A program made the translations under genes and the position numbers. The notes under the pieces were generated by a model. It was given only the letters and a program-made list of their open reading frames with translations, was not told the DNA's origin and ran no database searches. From Bidens hawaiensis (lineage: Eukaryota; Streptophyta; Magnoliopsida; Asterales; Asteraceae), in contig JAIQDT010003797.1 in assembly GCA_021521415.1 (NCBI GenBank), positions 186,001 to 250,000 of the forward strand: a stretch of 64,000 nt of DNA. The letters are read 5' to 3'. This document shows positions 10,598 to 21,479 of the stretch, one piece after another. Every line of letters begins with the position of its first letter. Positions within the stretch are counted from its first letter, which is position 1.

Positions 10598-13420
10598 TTA
10601 CTCGGGATTGATCATCCCATTCAGCTCAACAAGGTTTTGAAATCTAGTTTTGTCAAACGCTTTCGTAAACATGTCAGCGAAATTATCTAGCGTACCAACC
10701 TTTTCGAGCACAATCAGTTTCTTCTCAGCACAATCCCGTATAAAGTGATGACGAATGTCAATATGTTTAGTTTTACTGTGCTTTACGGGATTGTTAGTTA
10801 CTGAGATAGCAGCAGTGTTATCAATGCAAATAGGAGTAAGTGAGAAATTCAGACCATAATCGCGCAACTGTTGTTGAATCCAAAGAACCTGGGAGCAGCA
10901 GTTGGATGCTGCCATGTATTCTGCTTCACAGGTTGAAATGGCGACTGAGGTCTGCTTCTTGCATTGCCATGACACTAGTCTGCCACCAAGAAACTGACAT
11001 CCACCAGTTGTAGACTTCCGACTCTGATTGCACCCTCCATAATCAGAATCTGTGTACGCGACTAGCTCCAAGTCTCCTCCTCTCGAGTACCACAACCCCA
11101 GCTTCGGCTTGCCTTTGAGATACCGCAGTATCCTCTTCGCACCCTTCAAATGAGATTCTTTTGGGTTTGCCTGAAAGCGTGCACAAAGACAAACAGCAAA
11201 CATTATATCAGGCCTAGAAGCGGTTAAATCATTAAAGAACCTATAATTGCCCGATATTGGGTTGGGTCTACGTCTGCATCGTTGTCTGAATCAGCACCCA
11301 ATTTGTGATTGACGCAGACTGGAGTATCATATGGAGTGCTGTCCTCCATCTTGAAGCGTTTGAGAACATCATGAACATACTTCGTCTGATGAATGAACAT
11401 ACCTTCTTTCTTCTGATCAACCTGCAATCCTAAAAAGAAGGTTAGTTCACCCATAGCACTCATTTCAAATCTCTTCTTCATGACGGCCTCAAACTCTTGA
11501 CACATGGCGACATTTGATGCAGCAAAGATAATGTCGTCCACGTAGACTTGCACCAGTAGAAAGTCGCTCCCTTTTCTCTTGAAGAACAATGTGCTATCAA
11601 TCTTACCTCTTTCAAACTCATTCTCAAGAAAGTAATCGGATAACGTTGAGTACCAGGCACGAGGTGCCTGATATAGTCCATACAGCGCTTTACTTAGCTT
11701 GTACACGTGATCGGGAAAGTCAGGGTCAGGAAAACCCGGAGGTTGCTCAACGTACACAACCTCATCGACTTTACCATTTAGGAACGCACTCTTCACATCC
11801 AACTGAAAGACCTTCATCTCCTTATGAGCAGCAAATGCCAAAAACAAACGAATGGCTTCCAATCTTGCCACAGGAGCAAACACCTCATTGTAATCAATCC
11901 CCTCTTGCTGATTAAAGCCTTTAACAACCACAATCTGTGTACGCGACTAGCTCCAAGTCTCCTCCTCTCGAGTACCACAACCCCAGCTTCGGCTTGCCTT
12001 TGAGATACCGCAGTATCCTCTTCGCACCTTTCAAATGAGATTCTTTTGGGTTTGCCTGAAAGCGTGCACAAAGACAAACAGCAAACATTATATCAGGCCT
12101 AGAAGCGGTTAAGTACATTAAAGAACCTATAATTGCCCGATATTGGGTTGGGTCTACGTCTGCATCGTTGTCTGAATCAGCACCTAATTTGTGATTGACG
12201 CAGACTGGAGTATCATATGGAGTGCTGTCCTCCATCTTGAAGCGTTTGAGAACATCATGAACATACTTCGTCCGATGAATGAACATACCTTCTTTCTTCT
12301 GATCAACCTGCAATCCTAAAAAGAAGGTTAGTTCACCCATAGCACTCATTTCAAATCTCTTCTTCATGACGGACTCAAACTCTTGACACATGGCGACCTT
12401 TGATGCAGCAAAGATAATGTCGTCCATGTAGACTTGCACCAGTAGAAAGTCGCTCCATTTTCTCTTGAAGAACAATGTGCTATCAATCTTACCTCTTTCA
12501 AACTCATTCTCAAGAAAGTAATCGGATAACGTTGAGTACCAGGCACGAGGTGCCTGATGTAGTCCATACAGCGCTTTACTTAGCTTGTACACGTGATCGG
12601 GAAAGTCAGGGTCAGGAAAACCCGGAGGTTGCTCAACGTACACAACCTCATTGACTTTACCATTTAGGAACGCACTCTTCACATCCAACTGAAAGACCTT
12701 CATCTCCTTATGAGCAGCAAATGCCAAAAACAAACGAATGGCTTCCAATCTTGCCACAGGAGCAAACACCTCATTGTAATCAATCCCCTCTTGCTGATTA
12801 AAGCCTTTAACAACCAGCCTCGCCTTGTTCCTGATAACAATCCCTTTATCATCTCTCTTACATTTGAAGACCCATTTCGTGCCTATCGCATGCACATTCT
12901 TCGGTTTTTCAACCAAATTCCATACTTCCATTTTCTTAAACTGAGCTAACTCTTCTTGCATGGCTTCGACCCACGAGCTGTCCTTAAGAGCCATTTGATA
13001 GTTCTTTGGTTCAATCTGGCTGATGAAGCAGGTTTACAAGCATTCGTTGATAATGCCCGTGTCTTTAATGCTTGCGTAAACACAGGTGTGCTCATTCAAG
13101 CTTTTTCTTATTTGTACACCGGCAGACAAATCACCGATCACGTTCTCCAAATGGTGATCTTTGTGAATTCTCGTAGTCGGAACCGAACTGACATTCAGAT
13201 TATCTTCCAAGTTCGAAGATAGCTCATCAATGGGTGATTGATGTTGAGAGTGAAACGGATTGATGAATTCCTCTTCAGTAGAAGCATCAGGGGTATCGAC
13301 AGCATTTGACGAGGAAGGCTGACATTCATCAAACTGTGGTCGTTGCACCAAAGTGTCTTCCTCATCGCATATCATCTTTGTAGCAATTCTTTCCTCAACT
13401 TCTGCGAAATCCAAATAAGG
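10598..13420 (-). pseudogene. pol: Copia element 1 reverse transcriptase and RNase H, internally duplicated
   Basis: In the element's direction, the frame from 12994 encodes the copia RT from [12 protein letters not shown] through [13 protein letters not shown] and the catalytic YMDDII. It continues through [11 protein letters not shown] into the RNase H start, then stops at a duplication junction near 11931. A second RT copy (11931-11224, catalytic YVDDII) follows. A 1-base deletion turns its SLMYLTA into a stop, and the rest (11203-10598) carries RNase H with AYTDSDYGG, CEAEYMA and KHIDIRHHF and ends properly. Upstream linker sequence (about 13034-13420) is Ser/Asp-rich and separated from RT by an in-frame TAA near 13032. 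The products would copy the element's RNA; this one cannot make a normal polyprotein. Confidence 0.9.
11047..12816 (-). repeat. Tandem duplication of an 885-bp RT segment
   Basis: 11047-11930 and 11932-12816 match with only a handful of base differences and a constant offset of 885-886. Each copy holds the RT palm and the start of RNase H. One filler base lies at the junction. The high identity means the duplication is recent, perhaps as young as the insertion itself. Confidence 0.93.
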
Positions 13421-13424
13421 CATG

Positions 13425-14780
13425 TTAAAAAAGTTTATCATAGTCGAAAACCCCAGCGGGTCCCGTGCTTGGTTTTGGTGATTTGTAACTTGTGATATCA
13501 GTGTTACACACCACCTCAACCTTTCTGGTCGGTGTATTAAAGACCTGTCTGTTGGGAGTCCCAACAACGTATCCGACTAAGATTCCTTCGTCGGCTACTT
13601 CACCAAATTTAGAATTGGTCTTTAATATCGAACACGGGGACCCGAATGGTTCAAGACCACTCAAGTTGGGCTTTCTCCCATGCATAAGTTCAAAACAGGT
13701 TTTATTAACAGTTAACACTCTATTAAGGATATAACAGGCTGTTGCAACAGCTTCAGCCCAGAACACCACGGGAAGTTTTGAATCAGCCAGCATGGTTCTG
13801 GCTCCTTCAATTAAGGTTCTGTTCTTTCTCTCAGCCACTCCATTTTGTTGCGGTGTATACGGTGCGTTGTATTGGTGTTCTATCCCCTTCTGTAAGCAGA
13901 AGATCTCCATCTCATAGTTCTTGAACTCAGTTCCATTGTCACTCCTGATGAATTTAACCTGTTTCCCCATGATATTCTCAACCTTGGTAATCAAATTCTT
14001 TACCAACTGCACTGTTTCATCCTTTGACTTCAGGAAATATACCCAGGAATATCGAGAGAAATCATCAGTGATCACCAAGCAGTACGATGTTCCTCCTAGG
14101 CTTTTTACATTCACGGGACCGAAGAGATCCATGTGAAGTAATTCTAGGGTACTGACAATTGAATTGACCTTCTTGGTGAGATGGGATTTCTTGTGTTGCT
14201 TTCCCTTTTTGCATGATAAGCATTTGTCTTCAAAGTTGAAATTCTTCAAGGGAACACCCAGCACAAGCCCATTTTTGACAAGGTAGTTCATTTTCCGAAG
14301 ATGAATATGCCCCATTCTCCTATGCCACAACTCGGACTCCGATTCAGTTGCTTTTGACAGAAGACACGATTCTTCTGTGGCCATCTCAGTCGACCTCATA
14401 TCCATGATATACGTATTCTTCACTCTTGGAGCCTTCATAACTATCCAATTCTCTGGTATCTTGAAACCAGGATATAGCACGATCGCCTCATTCTTTGTAA
14501 AATGTACGGTGTACTCTTTGTCACAGATCTGCGAAACACTCAGCAGATTGTGCTTCAGTTTTTCAACAAAATTTACTTTCTCCAAAGTCATCTTTCCATT
14601 CGACACCGTCCCTATTCCGGTAATCCTTCCACCGCTCTCTCCTGCGAAACTCACTCTTCCTCCTTAAACAGGTTTCCAGTCGTGTAACAATTTCTTGTTA
14701 CCCGTCATGTGCCGGGAACAGCCGCTATCCACAACCCATTGATTGTTGGCAGCCCTGTTCAACTGTTCCTGCACGATTAA
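13425..14780 (-). pseudogene. pol: Copia element 1 protease and integrase
   Basis: The protease active site appears as WVVDSGCSRHMTG (around 14720-14735), followed by an in-frame TAA near 14665. The frame from 14654 to 13425 holds the GAG-pre-integrase zinc region (WHRRMGHIHL and CLSCKKGKQHKKSH) and the integrase core. Its D, D and E are visible in HMDLFGPV, RSDNGTEF and NGVAERKNRTL. A frameshift near 13430-13560 separates this frame from the linker before RT. Length and motif spacing are normal for copia. The stop codons between gag, protease and integrase are in one frame, so they look like point mutations rather than a frameshift scheme. Confidence 0.9.
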
Positions 14781-14789
14781 AGCAGATGA

Positions 14790-16236
14790 TTAAAATCTGG
14801 GGACCCAAGACCGATTGGTCTTGGGTCGATACATCCCGTACCTTGGCTGTCCAAAGTTAGTATCATTATAATTTCTGTGAGTCCTAACAGGATACCTTGT
14901 TGTGGATTGTCTATGAGGCCATCCAAACCTTCGAGAATTAAAAGAATTATTACCTATGGTTTGGTTGTTAGCAGTGAAAAACTGAGATCTATTTCTTTGA
15001 AAACCTGAATTAGACCAATGTCTGAATTTTGATGGGTTTTCAGTTTTAACATTTCCGTTAGTTCTATTCTCAGTTCTCGAAGGCCTCACACCTCTGAATC
15101 TCTACTTCAGAGGGCAATCAGCAACTAGGTGTCCTAATTGATTACATCTGAAACAACTCCTGTGTTCAACTTTCTTTTCCATAGTTGTTTTAGATGTTGA
15201 GGCTGTATTACTGCCCATTTGTCTCACATAAGGTGGGACATACGGGTTTAGTGGAGATTTCTTTTCAGTTGTTTTATGCTTCTCCCCACTTTTTGGTAAC
15301 ACTGCCTCTTGTTTTGTCTCACTCGACTCGGAAGACTTGTCCGAGTTAGATGAGACAGGACTAGGAGCAAAAATCTTAACACTAGTAACAGGCTTACTTG
15401 TTTCGCCTTTACTAACTTCTGGTTCTTTAATCGTTACTTTAACCGGAACTGTCTGACCATAGTCAACATCGACAGATTTCTGATTACTAGGGTCATAAGT
15501 GTAATTATGATTGAAAGGTGGTGGAACTTCATGATAACCAATTCCTCCCCTTTTAACTGGGGAACCTTGATCACTAACGAGGTGATTAAGTATAGCGGTG
15601 GAATTTCTGAATTTCTCAAGTTTCCTGTTAAGTTCCACCACTTTCACCTGGTGATCAGCTATCTGTTTATCCCTTTCAGCTATTAGTTTGGTTTTCTCTT
15701 CTAGTACTTCATAGCTAAGATCAATCATTTGAATTTTTTCAGCAAGCTTTGCTTTAAGACTTTTATTATCTTTTTCACTAGCTTTAATTTTTACTTTGTA
15801 ACTATTTTCTCTAGCTTTAGTAAAATGATGATCTTCTTTTAATGTTTTAAATTGCGCATCCAAACTAACAAACTGATCAGTTAAAGTTGTCAGTTGTTCA
15901 GACAGATTTATACTTTCTGAAAGTGTGCAGAATCTCTTGTGGAAGAGCCATTGTAATTGCTGCATGAGCTTTGCTTTCGGCCTCATACATTTTCTTCTCT
16001 TCTTCTTCCATTTCTTTGTATTTCTTGATCTGATCACGACCCTCATACTCAGTAGTAGGTGGAATGTAACCATCTTGTATGCATACCCACATCTTAGCAT
16101 CTTGGTACTTGACATATTGTTCAAAACGATCTTTCCACGCTACATAATCAGTTTTCTTAAGCATCTTCGGGGCCTTTGTAGCTGAACCTGCTTCCACTTC
16201 CATCTTAACTAGTTCCGTAATGTTGATTGACGACAT
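14790..16236 (-). pseudogene. gag: Copia element 1 gag with internal deletion and stops
   Basis: The start at 16236 opens with MSSINITELVKMEVEAG and a copia gag N-terminal domain (DYVAWKDRFEQYV, then ALPQEILHTF), typical of the DUF4219/UBN2 gag families. After RKYKS the frame stops near 15898, and the next frame resumes in a long Lys/Glu coiled coil. Most of the central gag domain appears deleted, with a frame change at the junction. A CCHC zinc knuckle (CFRCNQLGHLVADC) follows, then an in-frame TAG at about 15100 and a basic Asn/Arg-rich tail to a TAA at 14790. Gag would form the particle and bind RNA. This copy lacks an intact core. Confidence 0.85.
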
Positions 16237-16700
16237 CTTTCACGAAATCCAAAGAAACTCGAAAAATAAAAATTCTATTTTAAACAGTACTGTAGGCGAA
16301 GTTGAGGATAACTTCGCTTAAGTAAGAACTTCGCTGATTCTGAACTTCGCTTCCTTTTTAAATTCGCCTGATTCGGCGAAGTTGTGAAGTAGGCGAAGTT
16401 GTGGGTAACTTCACTTGAGATAAGCGAACTTGAGAAGGTAGGCGAAGTTGTGGATAACTTCGCTTAACCTTATATCTTCGCCGAAACCCTACGAACAGTG
16501 ACGGTAACTTCGCCTGATGAACACGATGAATATGCAGGTTAGATTTCTGGATTTTACGAGGTTTGTGAAGGTGTTATGGGTTGTTTATGATTGTAGGAGG
16601 TGAGTAGGACACAAAAACTCAGAAAACTTGTCCCGCGAATAGTCGAACGGAACGATTTCTACACCCGCGTGATAATCCCGAACCACACAATCGAGCAAAT
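16237..16700 (-). promoter_or_regulatory. 5' leader of copia element 1, rich in inverted motifs
   Basis: The untranslated leader between the primer site and gag. About a dozen GGCGAAGTT or AACTTCGC copies lie at 16290-16520, many in facing pairs able to form short hairpins in RNA. This is where packaging or dimerisation signals of LTR elements usually lie, but no function is shown. Confidence 0.6.
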
Positions 16701-16712
16701 GCTCTGATACCA
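16701..16712 (-). other. Primer binding site of copia element 1
   Basis: On the minus strand this reads TGGTATCAGAGC, the standard plant initiator Met-tRNA complement, two bases inside the 5' LTR. It fixes the orientation of the element. Confidence 0.9.
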
Positions 16713-16714
16713 AT

Positions 16715-17136
16715 TGTAGGTTCCCAGCCGGATCTACACGAGATATCGCGTTCTACGTAGGTGCCGAATCCCTACGTAAGACGTTACGAGTATAGAAAAC
16801 GATACGAGCCAACACACGATACGATAATCAAACACACGTTGTATTTCAACCGTAAACACGTGATACTATGATCACTGAGTACAAACTCTCTGACTCGAAT
16901 ACAAACTCTCTCAAAACATCAACTCTCTCGATCATCATCTAAGCCGTAACCTAGCTGAATATATAGGCGACAACTTCGCCTGGTAAGTTCAGGCGAAGTT
17001 GTTCCTAACTTCGCTTGTTCCACAAGTTCGCCTATAACTAGCGAACTTGTGATAACTTCGCTTACATACAAAACTCAAATCTAACTAACACAATTACAGA
17101 CACTCGACACTGAACTACTGACATCATACACCAACA
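16715..17136 (-). repeat. 5' LTR of copia element 1
   Basis: 422 bp, paired with 5137-5558. It would carry the element's promoter, with the same TATATAT run. The ATAAC target duplication follows directly at 17137-17141. Confidence 0.95.
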
Positions 17137-18745
17137 ATAACTGGAACAGTTGCTTCAACAGTATGAGCAACTGAACCAGCACCAGAAACAGGCGCAGCCG
17201 CCTGGGTCATCGCCTCGGATAGGTTGACCAAACCTATCGTCGTGGGTCCTGAACCGCTTCCTCCTGCACCGCTCTCGAAAGCGGATAAGTCCACTTCTGC
17301 ATGAAGAAAAACAAGATATTAAAAACAAAGGCGGAAGGAAATGCGGAAAAGGTACACAAAAAATATACTTACTGGCTTTCTTGATCCTGAAAGACCGGAC
17401 AGGCGGAGATAGACCCGATGAAACTGGCCTCTTCGCGCCAGTCACCTTCGCAACGCTTGGTGGCTCGGAAGTAACAGCCGTTGTCTCAACCTCTGAGACA
17501 ATGGTCTCGTCACCACCAAGATTCCCCGCCGCCTCCTCACTTTTAGTCTCGGAATCAGACTGATTCCCCAGGTTGACGACGGAAGCAACCTTCGCCTTGC
17601 CCTTCACGCCAGCAGCCTTCTTCTTCCTCACAAAGAAAGGCCCATCTGTGGATCCCTCATCAGAAGATGACAAAATCAGAGGAATTCCAGCAGAAGTTTG
17701 AGCATGGAGAGGACAAGGATTAAAGAACTCCTTACCTGGCCGAGTGGCGCTTAAAATTTCGTGGCCCGGCGGGTAGACCTCTACCAATCTATCCGCCGTC
17801 TGCTCCAAAATGGGCAACTCGTTCTCATCGAGATCACGAGTACCCAACCGTGCGGGACCACCAGTCTCCCGCGGATGCAAGAGCGACTGTAAGTCGTTCC
17901 CCTCTAAAAAAAAAGAACAATGTTAGAAGAAAAACCCTAAACCAACACAAAAGACGGAGCATACCGTAAGAGATATAGTTCAAACCGTATTCAAGGACGA
18001 TGGGTATTTGCGGCGTCCCAGACCCGGCATCCTTCCACACGCGGCTCATCCCAAGCATCACCATCCCAGACTCCGCGAAGCGATAAACCGGAGTCTGAAT
18101 CTGGGAGATCTTGGTGAACCATTCCGTCTCCTGGTAATTGGAGGCGTGAAGGTTAGGAAGTGCCCTCCCGTTCTTGAACGTCATCGCGATGGGGACGACG
18201 CGAGCGGAGATGTAGAAAAACTCCCGCTTCCAAGAACGAAGGCTACGCTCAGTAGCGCGGATCTTCAACCCCTTGATCCGAATAACAAGGGTATACCAAC
18301 CCTGGATGCACCTCCAGGTGTAGAAGGTCATCAGACGGTCGACGCGGGGCTCGATGTCCAAAATACGGCACACCCATTCGAAATGGCGAAATTTAGCAAT
18401 CGCCATTGGGTGCACCTCCGTCAAATGCACACCGTGTTTCTCCAAAACACGGTATACGAACTTCGTTAATGGGAATCTTAGATTCCCATATATGAAGAAC
18501 GAGGCGTAAACCCCTATCTTGCCCTTAGGGGCATCGTACATCGTCTGGTTGGGCTCTGGAAACTCTGGCTCATACGGCTCCAGCATGAACTTCTTGACGA
18601 TGTAATGGTATACATCGACAGAAAGAGTACACTGGCACTCGCCAGCAGTACTCTTATCGTCCTTATCGGACGTAGACGTCGGGTTCTCGAGGTAAACGTC
18701 AAACTCCTCGACGTTAACCTCAGGATCATGAGTAGAAGAAGACAT
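17137..18745 (-). pseudogene. Antisense ORF of the Tat element, 5' exons (Transposase_28-like)
   Basis: ATG is at 18745. Exon 1 (18745-17965) encodes a domain resembling the 'putative gypsy type transposon' family (Pfam Transposase_28), with a core around LRFPLTKFVYRVLEKHGVHL and the following H-P-A-FE-C-LGIEP-like pattern. A short intron (17964-17904, GTATGC...TTTAG) leads to exon 2 (17903-17373), which is acidic and low in complexity. A second intron (17372-17297, GTAAGTA...TGCAG) leads to exon 3, which is cut at 17137 by the copia element. Exon phases agree across both introns (781 + 531 nt). The protein's role is unknown. The name 'transposase' is historical, and nothing here shows a transposase active site. 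Confidence 0.75.
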
Positions 18746-18873
18746 TTTTTAAAATGTTAAGAAAGCGGTTTTAGGAGAATGCTCGCCGGAAAAGATGAGT
18801 ATTCGCCGGAAATCGCTTAAAAGGAAAAGAAGAGTGAAGTGAAGGTATGGGATGAGATACACCCTCTCCCCCC

Positions 18874-18880
18874 TTATATA
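18874..18880 (-). promoter_or_regulatory. TATA box of the antisense ORF
   Basis: TATATAA on the minus strand, about 130 bases upstream of the antisense ATG at 18745. The transcribed side begins with a G/A-rich leader. It suggests the antisense gene has its own promoter, separate from the LTR. Confidence 0.55.
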
Positions 18881-19656
18881 CACATCGCAATGAATGCGAT
18901 GAATTTAATGCGGAGGAGAGAGGGAGCGCAGGTACAATGAAACAGCGACACGTGTGGATAAAGCAAGCTGGCAACAGGTGTCGGAATAGCGCGTGACATG
19001 AAACTCGCGCCCACAGCGCCTGAAAAAACGTCCTGATTGACCACATGTTGTCACGTCGTCATAACTTCCTGCACGTCCTGAAACCGTCAGAAGACGCCAA
19101 CGTCCCTTCAACCGTTTGGACTGTCCTTATCCTTTCACCAACTCTCCGAATTCCAAAAAGATTCAAAAAGATTCAAAAATAAGAGCGAATATACCCCCCT
19201 TACCTTGGAAAACAAGAAATCGTAAGACAAGTGCGGGTACAGTGTCAAGGCGAAACCCTTCACATACTTAGCACCTGCAGGGAATTGAAACCAAGAAGGA
19301 TCTTATGGCCATGCTTGCGGAAAGAGAAATAGCACCCCCGCATTGAGAACTAGATTGTTTGAAGCTTCAATGTGGAATTGGTTGTTTAACATAACTGATC
19401 ACTATGTCAAACTACCAAAACCTCGTGGAGAATCTACACAAGTGAAACTCAACGCTCCCAACTTGCGAGGAGATTACACACCTACCCGCATCAAACCCAA
19501 AGATCAGGCAGAAAAGTCGGGAATTTCTACAAGTGACATTAGGAAAACTGCGGGAAGAATCCCCACGGAAAATCTTAAAAACAAAAAACCCTTTTCAAAA
19601 CCCCTTGCTTAAAGTCCAAAAGTTCCCCTCATTAACAATTCATGAGAAGAACAATG
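18881..19656. other. Non-coding part of the Tat element before its 3' LTR
   Basis: No convincing gene. A short + strand frame (19343-19612) lacks recognisable motifs and lies next to the polypurine tract, so I do not call it coding. The stretch includes the likely upstream regulatory DNA of the antisense gene. Confidence 0.4.
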
Positions 19657-20556
19657 GACTGGGGGGACTTGAAGAGGTAGGTCCCAGCAAAGCCATGTTG
19701 GACCCGCAAGACTCACCTTGAAGAGGGACGTCTGCGCAAAGACCAACTGGATCCGCAGGACCCACCATGCTCAGAGAGATGAAGACCTTACACGCAGTAA
19801 GCCAGCTGTTCCCGCAGGAAAGCCTCCCTTGGTAAAGTACCCTGCCTGTTCCCGCAGCTGCAGATACAAGCCAAGAAGGAGGGCTACCCGCACTAACAGT
19901 AAGGCTACACGCATAAGGCACTAACTCTTATACTTCAGTAATGTCACCTGAAGAAGGAATGAGCAGGGCGGGAATATTCCCGTCCAAAAGAGACAGTCCG
20001 TACGCTTCTAAAAGATCTTTTGTACTATACCTACCAAGGTATGGACAAATAGACAAGACCTGGCAAAAGCAACCCATGAACCAATCACAGGGTGACAGCT
20101 CACCGACAATAGTACGAGGAGCAGCACGCTCCAGTACAAAAGGTCACTATCAGCCGCTGCCTACCCACCAACTCCCATCGTGGCACGAACATAGCCCGTA
20201 GTTGGTGGAAAAGGAATATTATACAGCTGGCCGTACCTGCTTGGAAACCTACCTTCGGCTATAAATACTCCAACACCTTGGAACGGTATCATCATCTTAT
20301 CTTCTCTAGCTATTTCTCTCTATATACACTTATATTCAGAGCAATCTAGTCTGATTCTCACGCCGGAGGGTGGTCACAAGGAGGAACCCCCCCTTCTCAG
20401 TGACGAGCTCACGGTGTCTAGTTTGCAGGTCGAGAAGAATAACCATCTTTGCCGGACCTAACCCTCGTGGGAAACATCTACTTAACCCTCAGATTATCTT
20501 TAATCTGCCGGGGACATCTAGTGTTTCTTCACTTGATTTCCTATTATTCATTATCA
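19657..20556 (+). repeat. Polypurine tract and 3' LTR of the Tat element
   Basis: GACTGGGGGGACT (19657-19669) is a good polypurine tract and is followed by TGAAGAGG at 19670, a plausible LTR start. A TATA box (TATAAATA, 20260-20267) sits where a U3 promoter should be, about 290 bases before the proposed end near 20556. Only one LTR is in the window, so the ends cannot be confirmed by comparison. Confidence 0.5.
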
Positions 20557-21297
20557 CATGTTATTGGATAGCGATCTGATCCAAAGTTATACACAAAATA
20601 AGCCATCGGTTATGAAGAAGAGTCGGAGACGTGGGTGCAATGACCCCCCCCCCCCCACACCCACCCACCCACCCACCGACCATCACCCGTACATTTCTTT
20701 TATCTCTCTAACTGTTTCTCTCTTTTTGAAAACCCATGTATTTTGGAGATGAGGATGACGCGTATCATTTGTTGTGGAGTACTTTGGATGTCTTGCATAA
20801 TAGCCTGTAACCCATGTAGTAAATATTGTAATTTTAGAACGGTAGCATTTCGTAAGACATTAAGTTTTTCAAATTAATAAATAGTATTTGGTTATTTAGG
20901 GTATTTAGACATTCTTTGGTGCCAATTGTTTATTTATGATTTACAATGTACCAATTGATATATTTATATTTGTGATTTTGTCCATGAATATCTACCTATC
21001 AAGTTTTCGTTTCGTTGTGGCAATTTTTTATACGAATATTTAGACTTCCCATTTAATTATTACTTCTTTATAAAGAATGTCAAATTTAATCTATATTATA
21101 TATAACATTTTCATAAATAAAAGGACTTGTAGGAAAAAGTGACCGTGGCTGAAAACAAAATATATTTTCTTAGTGAAATGCATTATTTTCTTTATGAAGT
21201 CAATATATGTGTTCAGGTTTAGGGAAAATTTTCTGCAGATTAATTTTTAACTTTTTAAAATGCAGTTTATTGAAGCAGCCAAAGTTGAAACTACAAC
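20557..21297. other. Intergenic DNA and upstream region of the FAD2-like gene
   Basis: AT-rich. It holds a C-run (20644-20656) and four to five CCCA units just after it (about 20657-20677), giving GGGT repeats on the minus strand. No gene is seen. The last 250 bases are the proximal promoter. Confidence 0.6.
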
Positions 21298-21305
21298 TAT
21301 AAATA
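21298..21305 (+). promoter_or_regulatory. TATA box of the FAD2-like gene
   Basis: TATAAATA lies 182 bases upstream of the start codon. With the usual 25-35 base spacing, transcription would start near 21330, leaving a short 5'-UTR exon before the intron at 21385. Confidence 0.7.
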
Positions 21306-21384
21306 GCAACATAGATTCTTCGGTTAGAGTACGACAATCCAGTAGCATTAACACAAGACACAAGCTAAAAACTTGGTCTTGAAG

Positions 21385-21470
21385 GTATGAGTTGATATTA
21401 TTTGGTTTGAATACATGCCCAAACTATAGTTATGAATGTACACTTATAAACTATTAACTTTGGTATGCAG
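21385..21470 (+). other. 5'-UTR intron of the FAD2-like gene
   Basis: GAAG|GTATGA at the donor and TATGCAG|GTAGAAACC at the acceptor, ten bases before the ATG. Plant FAD2 genes normally have one intron just upstream of the start codon, often over 1 kb; this one would be only 86 bases. The ATG at 21465 lies in the intron end and is not a start. Confidence 0.65.
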
Positions 21471-21479
21471 GTAGAAACC

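Larger units (their letters stand above)
5137..17136 (-). mobile_element. Complete but defective Ty1/copia element, Sirevirus-like, 12.0 kb
   Basis: Two 422-bp LTRs start TG and end CA in the + view (TGTAGG...CCAACA). They flank an interior with gag, protease, integrase, RT and RNase H in copia order on the minus strand, then a long extra ORF. A perfect 5-bp target duplication ATAAC lies at 5132-5136 and 17137-17141. The primer site complementary to initiator Met-tRNA and a G-rich polypurine tract are both present. By eye the LTRs differ at four positions (about 99% identical), so insertion is recent. Even so, gag, pol and the extra ORF all carry breaks. Large size, extra 3' ORF and long non-coding stretches fit the Sirevirus lineage; the lineage call is an inference. 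Confidence 0.93.
1..20556 (+). mobile_element. Ty3/gypsy Tat-type retrotransposon, 3' part, with nested copia
   Basis: The order is RT, RNase H, integrase on the + strand, then a long antisense ORF, then a polypurine tract and one LTR. Extra antisense ORFs between pol and the 3' LTR are a known trait of Tat/Ogre-type elements. The 5' LTR and gag lie left of the window. Pol is frameshifted several times and the antisense gene is split by a 12-kb copia insertion, so the copy is dead. The right end (about 20556) rests only on a TTATCA-type terminus. No TSD can be tested because the left end is missing. Confidence 0.8.

Noticed and set aside
19343..19612. 89-codon + strand frame in the Tat element
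   Set aside because: Low complexity, no recognised domain, and located between the antisense gene and the polypurine tract.
21465..21479. Upstream ATG adding five residues to the FAD2-like protein
   Set aside because: It overlaps the intron acceptor TATGCAG, and family members begin MGAGGRM.
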